DNA from: a virus
Direction: 5' to 3' (one strand)
Length of the DNA stretch: 50,252 nucleotides
IMG/VR virus record: IMGVR_UViG_3300033049_000162
Location: 1-50,252 of that record
Made by a program: the position numbers and the translations under genes. Numbering within the stretch: the stretch's first letter is position 1; each line of letters opens with the position of its first letter. This document shows positions 15,279 to 24,799 of this stretch, in pieces. The notes beneath the pieces were generated by a model that was given only the letters and a program-made list of their open reading frames with translations, ran no database searches and was not told the DNA's origin.

Positions 15279-15495
15279 AATCTACGCTCACTTTGTTTAT
15301 TTTGTTTTGTTTTTCGATCAATGCCTTTTGCTGATCATCTTTAAGTTTTTGGACTTTAGCTGTGCATTTCTGTTCAGCTTCTTGTAGTTTTCCACTCAAA
15401 CGATTGGTATAGGTGATTTGCACCAGATATAAAAAAATAAAGACCGCGACTGCGATCCATTTTTTATACTTCCACAAGATTATGGCTATTGGCAT
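15127..15495 (-). CDS. Rz: Rz-like inner-membrane spanin
   Basis: 122 residues from ATG 15495 (TAATG overlap with the endolysin stop; ribosome site GGGGGTG). A single N-terminal membrane segment at about 12-28 (WIAVAVFIFLYLVQI) is followed by a long periplasmic coiled coil rich in Lys, Glu and Gln. The type II inner-membrane anchor and coiled coil fit an i-spanin. It encloses the start of Rz1 in another frame. Confidence 0.85.
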   Translation of the reverse strand: MPIAIILWKYKKWIAVAVFIFLYLVQITYTNRLSGKLQEAEQKCTAKVQKLKDDQQKALIEKQNKINKVSVDYEQLKSEQRVKVETVTREVQKIIERPVYNNVCIDDTGLQHINSLISDDSS

Positions 15496-16001
15496 TACTG
15501 CACCCCCATACATTTATTGTATCTGTCTAATTGTCTGGTCCAAACGCCATAACAACCATTTGAACGTATTGAGCAATCACGCTTTGCAACGTATTTGTAT
15601 TTAAGAAGTGATGCGCATGCTTGCTTATATTGCCCTGCTTTGAGATTACGAAGCATTGATGAGCCATTCCAATTTGCTTGACCATAGTTGTATACAAAGT
15701 CCAAATACACATCATATTCAGTCTGAGTGAGCTTAACGCCCTGCAATGACTTACGGAAAGCAACCTCATCTTTAGCGATATGAGCCTTTGCAATTTGAAC
15801 AGCACGTTCTTTATTGATTGGCTTATCAGTCATTTTGACTTTTGTGCCGTTTTCATATGATGTGGACCCAATTCCGATTGTCGGTACTTTTGCACTGTCT
15901 AAATAAGGCTTTGGCTCATAGCCTTCATACTTAATTAAAGATGTAAAAAAAGCAGCACCAGCTGCTAGACCCACCACAATATATTTAGTCTTGTTTGACA
16001 T
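15495..16001 (-). CDS. SAR endolysin, GH24 lysozyme
   Basis: 168 residues. The catalytic triad of T4/P21-type lysozymes is present with exact spacing: Glu26, Asp35, Thr41 (KYEGYEPKPYLDSAKVPTIG). Residues about 7-23 (YIVVGLAAGAAFFTSLI) form a weakly hydrophobic, Gly/Ala-rich signal-anchor-release segment. The enzyme would therefore be exported by the host Sec system and held inactive in the membrane until the holin depolarises it. It cleaves peptidoglycan. Confidence 0.93.
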   Translation of the reverse strand: MSNKTKYIVVGLAAGAAFFTSLIKYEGYEPKPYLDSAKVPTIGIGSTSYENGTKVKMTDKPINKERAVQIAKAHIAKDEVAFRKSLQGVKLTQTEYDVYLDFVYNYGQANWNGSSMLRNLKAGQYKQACASLLKYKYVAKRDCSIRSNGCYGVWTRQLDRYNKCMGVQ

Positions 16002-16242
16002 TACATTTATCCTTTAAGCTTTCCAAATATGCTTTATGTTCAAGTTCGTCACGCTTATCTTTCTTACGCGCGTAATACCAGTTCATGATTAAGCCTGCAA
16101 TCGCAATCAAAATACTGAACCAAAATGCTATATCCAATGAAGCGAACCAAGCCAAAGCACCGCCTGCGCTACCTCCATATGTAATAACTTTGCCAGCCAC
16201 AACACCTGTCGAAGCTTCTACAATTTGTTGATTATCTGCCAT
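15985..16242 (-). CDS. Holin / pinholin candidate
   Basis: 85 residues with two hydrophobic stretches, about 13-33 (Gly/Ala-rich) and 37-57 (FWFSILIAIAGLIMNWYYA), then a highly charged tail. It is directly upstream of a SAR endolysin and overlaps it by 17 bases. A weakly hydrophobic first helix together with a SAR endolysin resembles the phage 21 pinholin system. It would trigger lysis by collapsing membrane potential. Confidence 0.85.
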   Translation of the reverse strand: MADNQQIVEASTGVVAGKVITYGGSAGGALAWFASLDIAFWFSILIAIAGLIMNWYYARKKDKRDELEHKAYLESLKDKCNVKQD

Positions 16243-16264
16243 TGATACCCCCGATATTTGGCAA

Positions 16265-16289
16265 TAAAAAAAGCACCCGAAGGTGCTTT
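16265..16289 (-). terminator. Terminator-like hairpin before the lysis genes
   Basis: Stem AGCACC-TTCG-GGTGCT on the minus strand (16287-16272), then a T-run. It separates the tail genes from the lysis cassette; late transcription would need antitermination to pass. Confidence 0.8.
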
Positions 16290-16480
16290 CAATTCAAATA
16301 ATATTGGTTTTCTACTAGCTCTTGATTTTTGACGAGATAACGCAGTTGCTCTATCTGATCATCTATTTGTAATACATCTTGACCTGGATCAAGATGTATT
16401 CTTTGCTTTAAAAATTCAGGGCATTCAACAACATTCAGAACGACACCTGTTTCAATACAATAAACTGCAAAATATGCCAT
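16289..16480 (-). CDS. Small hypothetical protein downstream of the tail tip gene
   Basis: 63 residues; ATG 16480 overlaps the J stop (TAATG). The start MAYFAVYCIETGVVLNVVEC is strand-rich and the rest acidic. The position suggests a tail-fibre accessory or assembly protein, but no family is recognised. Confidence 0.65.
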   Translation of the reverse strand: MAYFAVYCIETGVVLNVVECPEFLKQRIHLDPGQDVLQIDDQIEQLRYLVKNQELVENQYYLN

Positions 16481-19400
16481 TATTTCCTCATCGTCATTGC
16501 ATGGATGTAGCGTTGTGACACGTTCACATTACCGCCCGAATCTGAGCGCAACTGAAGCTCAAACGTTCCCGCAATTAAAGTTGAATCATGTCTTGAAATA
16601 TTCAAAGTTCCTGCACTTCGAGCACTTCCTCTGATCTCCACATTGTGATTGTGAATACCGTCTAGACCCATTGAAGCACTGCCAGACAGACTTAAATTAT
16701 GACTATGTGAGCCAGTTGTGTTGGTCGATCCATTGTAGCCATGATTATGTGACGACCCCGATATGGTTCCAGCTGTCGCATTTTGTGTATTGCCAGAATA
16801 TGTATGTGAATGATTTCCTGAATCAGTCATTGAGCCACTAACATTGACTGTTATACCGTGGTTGTGCTGTCCGCTGTTTTGAGTCGTGGTACCGACAGAA
16901 GCATAATCAATAAAATGTACTTCCAAATCTTCAAAGACGACAAATCCATTCTTCAGTACACGGCACAGTAACCGCTGACTAGATGTATAACCTACAAAGC
17001 TAAATACCGACCCAAAAGTTAAAATCGTATGCCCCATATCTGCTGGTACAGCCAAAGTTTGAATAGTGGTATAACTCGTACCAATGGTCAGATTCGCTTC
17101 AGCAAATGCAGAAACAGGTACTGTCACAGCATTGTCTCTAATATTCAGCGTATCTACAGCTAATTTATCAATCTGGCCATTACCTACGGCTAAATTATCA
17201 ATCTTACCTCTCGTCACAGCTAAATCATCAATTTGGCCAGTCTTTACAGCAAGCTTATCAATATGTGATGTTTTTACGGACTGATAATCCATAAACACTG
17301 ATTTCAAGTATGCAGCAACAGGAAATACAGTACCTGTGACCGGATCAGTAAATGGTGTGGTTCGGAAAATGAACGGATAAGAAACAGTTCCATTACTTCC
17401 ACTTCCAATAGCAAATGAATCAAAATTTAAAATAAATTGAGATTCAACACCATTATTTGCACCACCCCACCCTGCGATTTTTCCATTTACATCCAGCTTG
17501 ATAAATTTCTGCGCGTAAAGACCATTAACAGATTGTGTCACCTCTTGAACAGCAGCTTTATTACCATTCAATTCTGTTTGGACTGTATCGGTCCGAATGG
17601 CTTGCGCCATATCTGCTTCGATTCGTGCTGATTGTTCAGACCATACACCAGCATATCCACCTGAATTACCAATTAAATCAGACTCAGAACCAATCAATGG
17701 CGGATTGATCTGTGCATAAACACCATTCAGCATGGTTGTATTTGCAGTGACACGATTATCAACAGCAGATAATTCCGACTTGACCTGATTTAAAGCACCA
17801 GTACTTGCTTTATCATCAAGCTCCAAATTTAAAGCATCGATTAGCACCGCATTTGCATTTGATTTATCAACTGCAATTTGTGCTGAGTTTCTCACAGTTG
17901 CTAAAGCTTGATCATTCTCAACAATATAAGTATCAATCTTTTGTACAGTGGCCTTATCTCCCTCTATACGTGCTTGAACTTCTTGCTGTGCATAGGCTTG
18001 AACATCATTGACTTGAGCAACAGTTGTATCAATACGCTTACTTAAAACTAAATCTCCCTCAATCATTGCGGATTGAAGCGACCAGGTCCCTGCAAAGCCT
18101 TGATCATTGCCGATTAAATCTGTTGCTGAACCAATCATAGGAGGATTCAATTGCGCATAAACACCATCGGTTTTTTCAGCAGTCAATTTCAGATTATCTG
18201 CAACAACCTTAATTTCTGATTGTGCAGCTGCTATACCATCCTCACTAGATTTCTTAACTGTATCAACAACCTGAAGTACTGAATCATCACCATCAATAAT
18301 TTGCTGAGATAAGCCATCTTTGGCTTGTTGAATCGCGTACTGACGATCAACAATTTCTTGATTGATCAGATCCTTTGTATTCTGAATGTCCTGCTTAATT
18401 GGTCCTATTTCTGCATCTACCGCTTCAATATGATCAATCTTAGTTTGCAGATCCTGATGAAGTTGCGTTTCAGTAATCTTATTTTCCAAGATTTCCAAAA
18501 TATTCGATGCATCTGCTGAAGTGGTTGCATTAGTCCAGCTTGACCAAGGACCAATATTTCCAATTCGATCAATCAAACGGGCACGATAATATTGCTTTAG
18601 ATTTGGCTGTAATCCTTGCAATGTATGCGTTGTCGTTGGATATGCAAACAATCCCAATTGCGCAATATTACTTACGCCATCGGGTGAAACTTGAATTTCC
18701 GTATAAGCTGTATCTAATGCACCAACCGCAGGAAAACCCCAATCCAATTTGATACCAAACAAAATCCCCGTTGCATTGATGAACGCCAATGCAGGCGGTG
18801 TACCTTGCTTCCCTTTCAGCTCTGTAATGATAGAGAATGTTGGCAAAGATGCCACTTCAAAAGCATTAATCGCTGTGACTTTTGCCTGGTAATTTCCTGA
18901 ATAAATGCCTTGAACTTCAACAGAATTATTACCCGTGATTGGCAACTTAATCCAAGAGCCATCATCTTTGCGCCACTCCACCAAATACTTCACAGCACTG
19001 ATCGCTTGTGGCCAGGAGATTAACATCGTGGCAACAGTCAAGCCCTGTTGGACCATATCATCAGAAGATACTGAAACAGATTCGACAGGTGACTGAATAT
19101 TTGGATTAATGGTCGTTATTGGTCGATCATCAATAAACGTGCCTTGGTCAATCGCATCAAATTTTGCAGGATTATATTGTAAACCTGTGATCGTAAATTG
19201 ATGTGTTTCATCTCGCGTGATTGACACGACTCTAAACTTCATTGTTGCCAAGTCTTGAGCATCAACAACCCACACGTTCTGCGCTGCAACAGAATCAAAT
19301 GCAGCTACAACGGTAATCACTCTGCCATTTTTTGACTGAACAATTCGCGCCTGTGCTTTGCCATCTTCACCATTTACAACAAGACGATCACCAGCGCGAC

Positions 19401-20955
19401 AGATCACGTCATCACGATCTACAGTGATGCTTTTTAAATTTGCACTGACTGAAGAAATACGTCCGCCATTGGCACGTCCTGCAAAGATTGGATCAGCAAT
19501 TTCAATCACTTTGCCTGGGCGAGGAATAAACCCATCTAGACCGACTTTAAATGTCACTGTACGCGTTTCAAACTGTTCAGTTTTTAATGCCCAATTTCCC
19601 GCACGTTGTGCCTGACCCACTGAAGTACAACCATAGGCAGAGATGTCTAAAATTCGAATACCATATTTTGCAATTGCAGCTTCATCACGAACAATTTCAT
19701 ATTCAGTTTTATAACGATTTTCTGGATTGTCATAAGCCACTTTAGCAATGGTATGACGATCACGTGCACGTGTGCCTGAATACTCAAAACGACCATCAAT
19801 GACATTGGCACTTGTGAATGTATAAACAGTGTCTTGCGGAATATCAGCATCACAAACAATTGATTGACCATCCCAATACACATATGCTCGAAACGCGCCA
19901 GCCATTTTTGATAAAACAGACCAGGCATCATCTTGAGATTGTTCATAAACATTCAAAGTGAATCGTGGTTCTTGTCCACCTTTACCATCAGGCACAAGCT
20001 GATCACAATATTGACCCAAGCGATAAATAGACCACTTATCAATCATGGATGAATTGATGCGATTACCCAGTGCATAACGTTTCGCAGTACATGCATCATA
20101 AAAATGCCATGCAGGATTGTTCGTATAAGCACGTTTAAAAGTACCATCCCATAATCCGGTATAAATACGTGTTTCTGGGTTATAGTTGCTTGGCACGAGG
20201 ATTTCAACACCTTCACATTCAACTGCCATTTTTGCGACATTTGAAAACGTTTGCGCATCATATCGCAGACCAAGCAAAGCGGTATTAGGATAACGTAGCT
20301 TTGCATCAATCACTTCAGTGACTGCCTGCACATACATTTTATCGCTGATAAATTCTGAGTTGGTGTTTGGTGTCAAACGTCGAATACGCACTTGCCAACC
20401 CGAATCAGCTTTTGGCAATTCAATGCGGTGTGAACGCTCATAGTTGGCTGAGGTTTTATCAGAAATTTGAGTATTTAAAACTTCTGTCCACGTACCGCCA
20501 TCAGTTTGCACATCAACCGCATAACGAATGGTATATCCATTCACATCACCATTGCTTTCATTCTGTTGGCGTAATGGTCCCCAACGCAAGCGCAAACGAA
20601 CCGCATCAAGTTCTGTTTTATTAAATGCTTTGACCCAAGGCGTTTCAGACTTTAACTCAACCCCTATGGCAGTTTCAGATGAAATATCTGGAAAACCTTC
20701 AATATAAGTTTGATCGTTTGTACCTTCTCTAAAATCAACACTGACATTTTCAAAGTTCCAATTGCCATTTGCGTCCTGTAGAGGTGTGTCATCTAAAAAA
20801 ATAGATTGATAACCTTTGGATAGTCCCTTAATTGCCCCTTCAGACAAACCATAAAGGATTTTGATAAAAGTTTTAGATTGTGCTGAGTCAAGATCAATCA
20901 CTGGCTGACGTGGCTGTTGTGCCCCAGCTTTTGCGCCCTTAATTGTATTCGTCAT
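16480..20955 (-). CDS. J: Tail tip / host-specificity protein J
   Basis: 1491 residues from ATG 20955 (GAGGA six bases upstream). The N-terminal two thirds follow lambda gpJ, with a start after RQPVIDLDSAQSKTFIKILY. Fibronectin-like segments lie near 640-830. A coiled-coil stretch at about 850-1180 contains two copies of a block beginning NPPxIGSxxDLIG. Four LAV-x-x-G-x-ID repeats of ten residues lie at about 1225-1265. The end (about 1360-1445) is Gly/Ser-rich with many His-x-His pairs, as in metal-binding fibre tips. It should form the central tail fibre that binds the host receptor. Confidence 0.93.
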   Translation of the reverse strand: MTNTIKGAKAGAQQPRQPVIDLDSAQSKTFIKILYGLSEGAIKGLSKGYQSIFLDDTPLQDANGNWNFENVSVDFREGTNDQTYIEGFPDISSETAIGVELKSETPWVKAFNKTELDAVRLRLRWGPLRQQNESNGDVNGYTIRYAVDVQTDGGTWTEVLNTQISDKTSANYERSHRIELPKADSGWQVRIRRLTPNTNSEFISDKMYVQAVTEVIDAKLRYPNTALLGLRYDAQTFSNVAKMAVECEGVEILVPSNYNPETRIYTGLWDGTFKRAYTNNPAWHFYDACTAKRYALGNRINSSMIDKWSIYRLGQYCDQLVPDGKGGQEPRFTLNVYEQSQDDAWSVLSKMAGAFRAYVYWDGQSIVCDADIPQDTVYTFTSANVIDGRFEYSGTRARDRHTIAKVAYDNPENRYKTEYEIVRDEAAIAKYGIRILDISAYGCTSVGQAQRAGNWALKTEQFETRTVTFKVGLDGFIPRPGKVIEIADPIFAGRANGGRISSVSANLKSITVDRDDVICRAGDRLVVNGEDGKAQARIVQSKNGRVITVVAAFDSVAAQNVWVVDAQDLATMKFRVVSITRDETHQFTITGLQYNPAKFDAIDQGTFIDDRPITTINPNIQSPVESVSVSSDDMVQQGLTVATMLISWPQAISAVKYLVEWRKDDGSWIKLPITGNNSVEVQGIYSGNYQAKVTAINAFEVASLPTFSIITELKGKQGTPPALAFINATGILFGIKLDWGFPAVGALDTAYTEIQVSPDGVSNIAQLGLFAYPTTTHTLQGLQPNLKQYYRARLIDRIGNIGPWSSWTNATTSADASNILEILENKITETQLHQDLQTKIDHIEAVDAEIGPIKQDIQNTKDLINQEIVDRQYAIQQAKDGLSQQIIDGDDSVLQVVDTVKKSSEDGIAAAQSEIKVVADNLKLTAEKTDGVYAQLNPPMIGSATDLIGNDQGFAGTWSLQSAMIEGDLVLSKRIDTTVAQVNDVQAYAQQEVQARIEGDKATVQKIDTYIVENDQALATVRNSAQIAVDKSNANAVLIDALNLELDDKASTGALNQVKSELSAVDNRVTANTTMLNGVYAQINPPLIGSESDLIGNSGGYAGVWSEQSARIEADMAQAIRTDTVQTELNGNKAAVQEVTQSVNGLYAQKFIKLDVNGKIAGWGGANNGVESQFILNFDSFAIGSGSNGTVSYPFIFRTTPFTDPVTGTVFPVAAYLKSVFMDYQSVKTSHIDKLAVKTGQIDDLAVTRGKIDNLAVGNGQIDKLAVDTLNIRDNAVTVPVSAFAEANLTIGTSYTTIQTLAVPADMGHTILTFGSVFSFVGYTSSQRLLCRVLKNGFVVFEDLEVHFIDYASVGTTTQNSGQHNHGITVNVSGSMTDSGNHSHTYSGNTQNATAGTISGSSHNHGYNGSTNTTGSHSHNLSLSGSASMGLDGIHNHNVEIRGSARSAGTLNISRHDSTLIAGTFELQLRSDSGGNVNVSQRYIHAMTMRK
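17158..17278. repeat. 30-bp tandem repeat inside J
   Basis: Four degenerate 30-bp units begin near 17158, 17188, 17218 and 17248. They encode ten-residue repeats with the pattern IDxLAVxxGx. Such repeats occur in trimeric fibre shafts. They are coding repeats and not a CRISPR. Confidence 0.75.
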
Positions 20956-20970
20956 AAATTCCTCAAGCAT

Positions 20971-20992
20971 AAAAAAAGGCGCTTAATGCGCC
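20971..20992 (-). terminator. Terminator-like hairpin between I and J
   Basis: Stem GGCGC-TTAAT-GCGCC (20978-20992) followed on the minus strand by seven T, within the tail operon. Confidence 0.75.
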
Positions 20993-21007
20993 TGGACTCA
21001 ACTTTAT

Positions 21008-21670
21008 TCACATCATGTCTTCAGGATATTGTCCTGCTGAAACAATGAATCCACCAATCTCGCGTTTACCACGCAATACAGGTACTGGATTACCCTGGGC
21101 AATCGTTGTCACTGCACCACCAAACCCATAGTTGGCTCGATTGCCGTCTTGATTTTGATTGGCATTCGGATCAACGCTAGGTACCATCATTTGCGCAACA
21201 CCACCAATCAACATCCCTACACCAGCGCTAAATAATGTTGTCGATGTTGCGCCCCAAGCCGCCATTGAAGCTCCACCTGTGTAAAATGCAGCAACAACCA
21301 TTACCACTCCAAGCACCAGCTGCAAAGCTCCATTATCTCCACCTGCACCCATGACCCGAGGCACAATCTTGATTTCACTTGTATCAGTGATCATATCCAG
21401 TTCGGTTTCACCGATATTGTGACCCGATATGATTCGCCCACTGGATGCGTCAAAACACGCTGCTTTTTTCTTGCCACGCTGTTTGGCTTTACTGTCTGTA
21501 AAAATTGCAAAAGCTAAACCACGTTCATGCGCACCAAGCATAAAGTTTTCAAAACCATCAATCTGGGCAGATAAAGCTCGTATTGCTTCACGTGGACTTG
21601 CAACATCAAGCTTAAATTGATGACCAAACTTTTGACCCAGCACACCATAGAGCTTAATCGTTTTTAACAT
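21008..21670 (-). CDS. I: Tail assembly protein I
   Basis: 220 residues. An N-terminal ubiquitin-like strand pattern (IKLYGVLGQKFGHQFKLDV) is followed by a Gly/Ala-rich hydrophobic centre at about 115-165, and the C-terminus reads PVLRGKREIGGFIVSAGQ. This matches lambda gpI-type proteins needed for tail tip assembly. It overlaps K by 17 bases and precedes J. Confidence 0.88.
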   Translation of the reverse strand: MLKTIKLYGVLGQKFGHQFKLDVASPREAIRALSAQIDGFENFMLGAHERGLAFAIFTDSKAKQRGKKKAACFDASSGRIISGHNIGETELDMITDTSEIKIVPRVMGAGGDNGALQLVLGVVMVVAAFYTGGASMAAWGATSTTLFSAGVGMLIGGVAQMMVPSVDPNANQNQDGNRANYGFGGAVTTIAQGNPVPVLRGKREIGGFIVSAGQYPEDMM

Positions 21671-22409
21671 CTCTGTGTCTCACTGTGACAGCAACACGCT
21701 CTTGCCATTGTTGGCCAAACACTTCTCGCACTGATTTTCGGTTATATGGATGATGTAAAATCAATGTAGACCCAACGCAAGGCTCTGTTTGCTCTGAGTT
21801 CAATGAAGCATTATCCCCTAGCCAAATCACCGCATGATTGACATGTTCAGTTCGTCCTACTCGACATAACATGACGTCACCATATTGCAAATCAGTGACT
21901 TCGCTAAAACCTGCTTTACTGAAATTATCCAAATACAATGAAGCATTTCCAGCAGATTCCCACCAACGATCTAGGCGCTCAAAATTAGGCAATGCAATAT
22001 TGTATTCACGCTGATAAAAATCCCGAACAAGTGAATAACAATCTTGCCAACCATGATGATAATTTCGTCCGATCAAAGGGACTTGGTAGCCGCTAGGCTG
22101 ATACAATTGAAATTCAATATCAGGATAAGCACATATCACCCAAGGTTTTTTATGCAATTCGATTTGAATTAAGTCCAGTTCAGAAGCTTTTGCCGAAGCA
22201 TTCGGATGAGAATGCACATAGGCTTGGATTTCCCCCATATCTTCAGCGTGTGCAAGGTCCACAGGATCTATTTCAAACTGATCCTGTTGTGCTGAAATGT
22301 TTGTACAGCGAACATAAGAATTGTTGATAATCACACCGCAACATTCGATTGGATACATTTCAGCGGCATGCAAATGGATCTCTTTTTTAAGTTTTGCTGA
22401 TAGCTTCAT
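21654..22409 (-). CDS. K: Tail tip protein K: JAB/MPN protease plus NlpC/P60 hydrolase
   Basis: 251 residues, two domains. The N-terminal JAB domain has Glu22, His66, His68 and Asp79 (YVHSHPN, then SELDLIQ), the zinc-protease pattern. The C-terminal NlpC/P60 domain has Cys124 (WQDCYSLVRDFY) and His192 (NHAVIWLG). As with lambda gpK it should help assemble the tail tip and cut peptidoglycan during DNA entry. Part of the conserved M-L-K-I-J order. Confidence 0.93.
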   Translation of the reverse strand: MKLSAKLKKEIHLHAAEMYPIECCGVIINNSYVRCTNISAQQDQFEIDPVDLAHAEDMGEIQAYVHSHPNASAKASELDLIQIELHKKPWVICAYPDIEFQLYQPSGYQVPLIGRNYHHGWQDCYSLVRDFYQREYNIALPNFERLDRWWESAGNASLYLDNFSKAGFSEVTDLQYGDVMLCRVGRTEHVNHAVIWLGDNASLNSEQTEPCVGSTLILHHPYNRKSVREVFGQQWQERVAVTVRHRDVKND

Positions 22410-22412
22410 AAA

Positions 22413-23213
22413 TCACCCAATCATGTTAGCGGCAGGTTGACCACCAAAACTGCCTTCATTTTTTCGAATTTTGCAGGAACTTAAACGACCACCACATTTA
22501 TCCAATGCAGGATTATCTGTAGGTTCATTTTTCTCAGTGAACATGGCTGCACCTGTATAACCGCATTCTTCACCACGATAATCACCCATCATGCACCAGT
22601 GGCATTGACTGCTGATTTGACGCATTGGAATTCGTTGACCTTCGAAATCAATCGGATTCGACAATTCAAACGTCACTTGCTCCATGTTTTCAGAGGTTTT
22701 TTGTTCAATAAACCAAAGTTGCTTTTCAGCTTCATTGGAAGCTGTGGAATTGCCCTGACTGAAATTTTCAGCATCAAGATATTTAGCCAAGGTTTCAATG
22801 ATGGTTAGCTTTGCGCCTGCAAAATCATTGAACTGTAAACAATAAGCAGAAACCGCATTTTGAAGTCCGTCGATATTGTTCGCCATTGATAATGTTGGAC
22901 TTGATGCCTTCCCTGACGAATTCATCTCTAAGCCAGTGGCTTGAATAGACATTGCAGAAAATGTTTGACCTTGCCAAATGATATTCCGCTGCCAAACTTT
23001 CTCTGTGCCAACATCAAAAACTTTTCCAATTGAACCAGTATCCGCCCCCATCAAGGCATCTGAACCAATTGAGCTATAAATCTTTTCCCAATCTTGATAA
23101 GAGATATGCCCATGAAAACGTAAAACGCCAGCTCCTAATTTGCTGGCGTCTAATTCAAATAATGTTACGATTCCATCTGCATATAGCTTCTGAAAATCAC
23201 TGCTGAGGCTCAT
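22413..23213 (-). CDS. L: Tail tip protein L (iron-sulfur type)
   Basis: 266 residues. The C-terminal cysteines Cys204/207, Cys217, Cys240 and Cys247 match the set that binds a 4Fe-4S cluster in lambda gpL. The N-terminal part is a beta-rich baseplate-hub domain (VTLFELDASKLGAGVLRFHG). Required for tail tip assembly; placed directly upstream of K. Confidence 0.9.
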   Translation of the reverse strand: MSLSSDFQKLYADGIVTLFELDASKLGAGVLRFHGHISYQDWEKIYSSIGSDALMGADTGSIGKVFDVGTEKVWQRNIIWQGQTFSAMSIQATGLEMNSSGKASSPTLSMANNIDGLQNAVSAYCLQFNDFAGAKLTIIETLAKYLDAENFSQGNSTASNEAEKQLWFIEQKTSENMEQVTFELSNPIDFEGQRIPMRQISSQCHWCMMGDYRGEECGYTGAAMFTEKNEPTDNPALDKCGGRLSSCKIRKNEGSFGGQPAANMIG

Positions 23214-24366
23214 AAGTTACCTCATCATAAATAGGATTGCCGTTGTCATCGAGCACAGGTACATCATCAAAGATTGGGTTATTCTCACTATCAACAGCTT
23301 GCACCCATTCAAATACTGGCTCGCCTTTATCATTGATAACAGGTTGATTGCTCAAGATTGGAGTACCATTTTTATCTGTTTGAATGTGGGTAACTGGCTT
23401 TTGATATTTTTGCCCATCCACAATGACTGAATTTCCAGCATCATCAAATAGATCTTCATATTTGGTGATATAAGTCAGTTGCGGTGCATATTTCACTTGT
23501 TGAACCATTCGAGGTTGCTTTTCAGTCCGTGGTACTTTTCTGACAACAGTTTTAGCAATTGAATGAAGTCGAACATCAATCCAACGCGGTTCACCATTTG
23601 CGTTGTTTGGAATATCAATAGGCATATCTAAATTTGCAACAATATCCCCTTCATCATTTAGCTTTTTCTTGAATGTCTTAATTTCAAGATCACCATTTTC
23701 TAATGTTTGATATTCAACAGCGCAAATACGATTGCCATTACTATCTGTCGGAACCTCAATCCACCAACCTTCTTTAGCAAATCCAAGCGTATTTTTAATT
23801 AGATAATGACCAACTCCAACTTTTTCAAAAATTGGATTTTGTTCAGAAGCTTCTTCATTTGATTCAATTTTATTGGCAAATAATTGAATAACTGGTGATG
23901 CTCCTTTTAAGAAACCGTTGCTATCCTTAATCACATTTCCAGTATGATAAAATAAACGATGCCCTCCTGGTGCCCATCCATTATTCGCATCCCATGTCCT
24001 AAAACCAACTTGGTTTGTTTGGTTAAGCCCAAATAATATTTGTGATAAAGCAGAATTATCAACCCATGGAATATTTATTCCCATTCGATAAGATTGAATA
24101 TTAGACGTATCACCCGGATCTACTTCTCCAATTGCAAAAAAACGTCCCGTAAATTCTTTTTTATTGCTATTTTCAAAGCCGGTTACTTTCGAACCCACAC
24201 CAAATGCTCCAACCTCCATTACATTGCCAGCACTTGTGCCCACATAGCGACTTGCTGCATGCGTATTGTTCGTAAAGTTTTCATTTATTTTTGTGCCAGT
24301 TGAACGAAAGGTATCGCCACCAGCACCACTTGGTGCAGTGCCTAAATTAATTGTTTGATATGTCAT
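23197..24366 (-). CDS. Tail-associated protein inserted between M and L
   Basis: 389 residues, not in the lambda M-L-K-I-J order. The start (TYQTINLGTAPSGAGGDTFR, then STGTKINENFT) is a widespread phage tail-fibre N-terminus. Residues from about 250 carry repeated V-x-D-x-x-G-N-P-I-x-D units. It could be an extra fibre or a tail-tip decoration. It is flanked by a terminator-like hairpin upstream and overlaps L by 17 bases downstream. Probably acquired separately. Confidence 0.7.
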   Translation of the reverse strand: MTYQTINLGTAPSGAGGDTFRSTGTKINENFTNNTHAASRYVGTSAGNVMEVGAFGVGSKVTGFENSNKKEFTGRFFAIGEVDPGDTSNIQSYRMGINIPWVDNSALSQILFGLNQTNQVGFRTWDANNGWAPGGHRLFYHTGNVIKDSNGFLKGASPVIQLFANKIESNEEASEQNPIFEKVGVGHYLIKNTLGFAKEGWWIEVPTDSNGNRICAVEYQTLENGDLEIKTFKKKLNDEGDIVANLDMPIDIPNNANGEPRWIDVRLHSIAKTVVRKVPRTEKQPRMVQQVKYAPQLTYITKYEDLFDDAGNSVIVDGQKYQKPVTHIQTDKNGTPILSNQPVINDKGEPVFEWVQAVDSENNPIFDDVPVLDDNGNPIYDEVTYEPQQ

Positions 24367-24380
24367 GATTTTCTCACAAT

Positions 24381-24400
24381 AAAAAACCGCCTTTCGGCGG
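24381..24400 (-). terminator. Terminator-like hairpin after M
   Basis: Stem CCGCC/GGCGG with a GAAA loop on the minus strand (24400-24387), followed by six T. It separates M from the inserted fibre gene. Confidence 0.8.
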
Positions 24401-24416
24401 CTTTTGAATATTTAAT

Positions 24417-24758
24417 TTAAGGGTAAAAAACTTGGGTAAATGTTGTTGAGATTTGCCACATGCCAGCTCCCAAACTGGTGATTTGATATTCACCCGCTTT
24501 AACTCGAACCTCTCCCTCCATTGGATCGTCCCACAGAAAAGAATCAGCACCTTTATGGTCATCAAAAAAGGCTTTAATCTCTCGAATTAAAGCCTCATTA
24601 CCAGTTTTAGCAAATTGCCAAACCCCAGATTTATTGTTTATTCCAACGGACACGTTTTGCTCATAGCCATCACCAAACTTACTGGTCAATACCTTAAAGT
24701 TATTGGTCTGTGAACTATTGGCTAAATCAGGGCATATTGAAAGCTTTCTATCACTCAT
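24417..24758 (-). CDS. M: Minor tail protein M
   Basis: 113 residues from ATG 24758 (GAGG ribosome site); the longer start at 24803 overlaps the tape-measure end. The sequence around FGDGYEQNVSVGIN, then GADSFLWDDP, then YQITSLGAGMWQISTTFTQV is typical of lambda gpM-type proteins. It caps the distal tail tube at the tip. Confidence 0.88.
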   Translation of the reverse strand: MSDRKLSICPDLANSSQTNNFKVLTSKFGDGYEQNVSVGINNKSGVWQFAKTGNEALIREIKAFFDDHKGADSFLWDDPMEGEVRVKAGEYQITSLGAGMWQISTTFTQVFYP

Positions 24759-24799
24759 ACAACCTCTATAAATATTTATTAAAGCAAATGACTTAAAAA

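Noticed and set aside
17158-17278. 30-bp periodic repeats suggestive of a CRISPR
   Set aside because: Units are contiguous, degenerate and encode ten-residue fibre repeats in J; there are no spacers.
19358-19615. Plus-strand frames opposite J (also 17084-17284, 20367-20624)
   Set aside because: They are antisense shadows of the clearly coding J gene.
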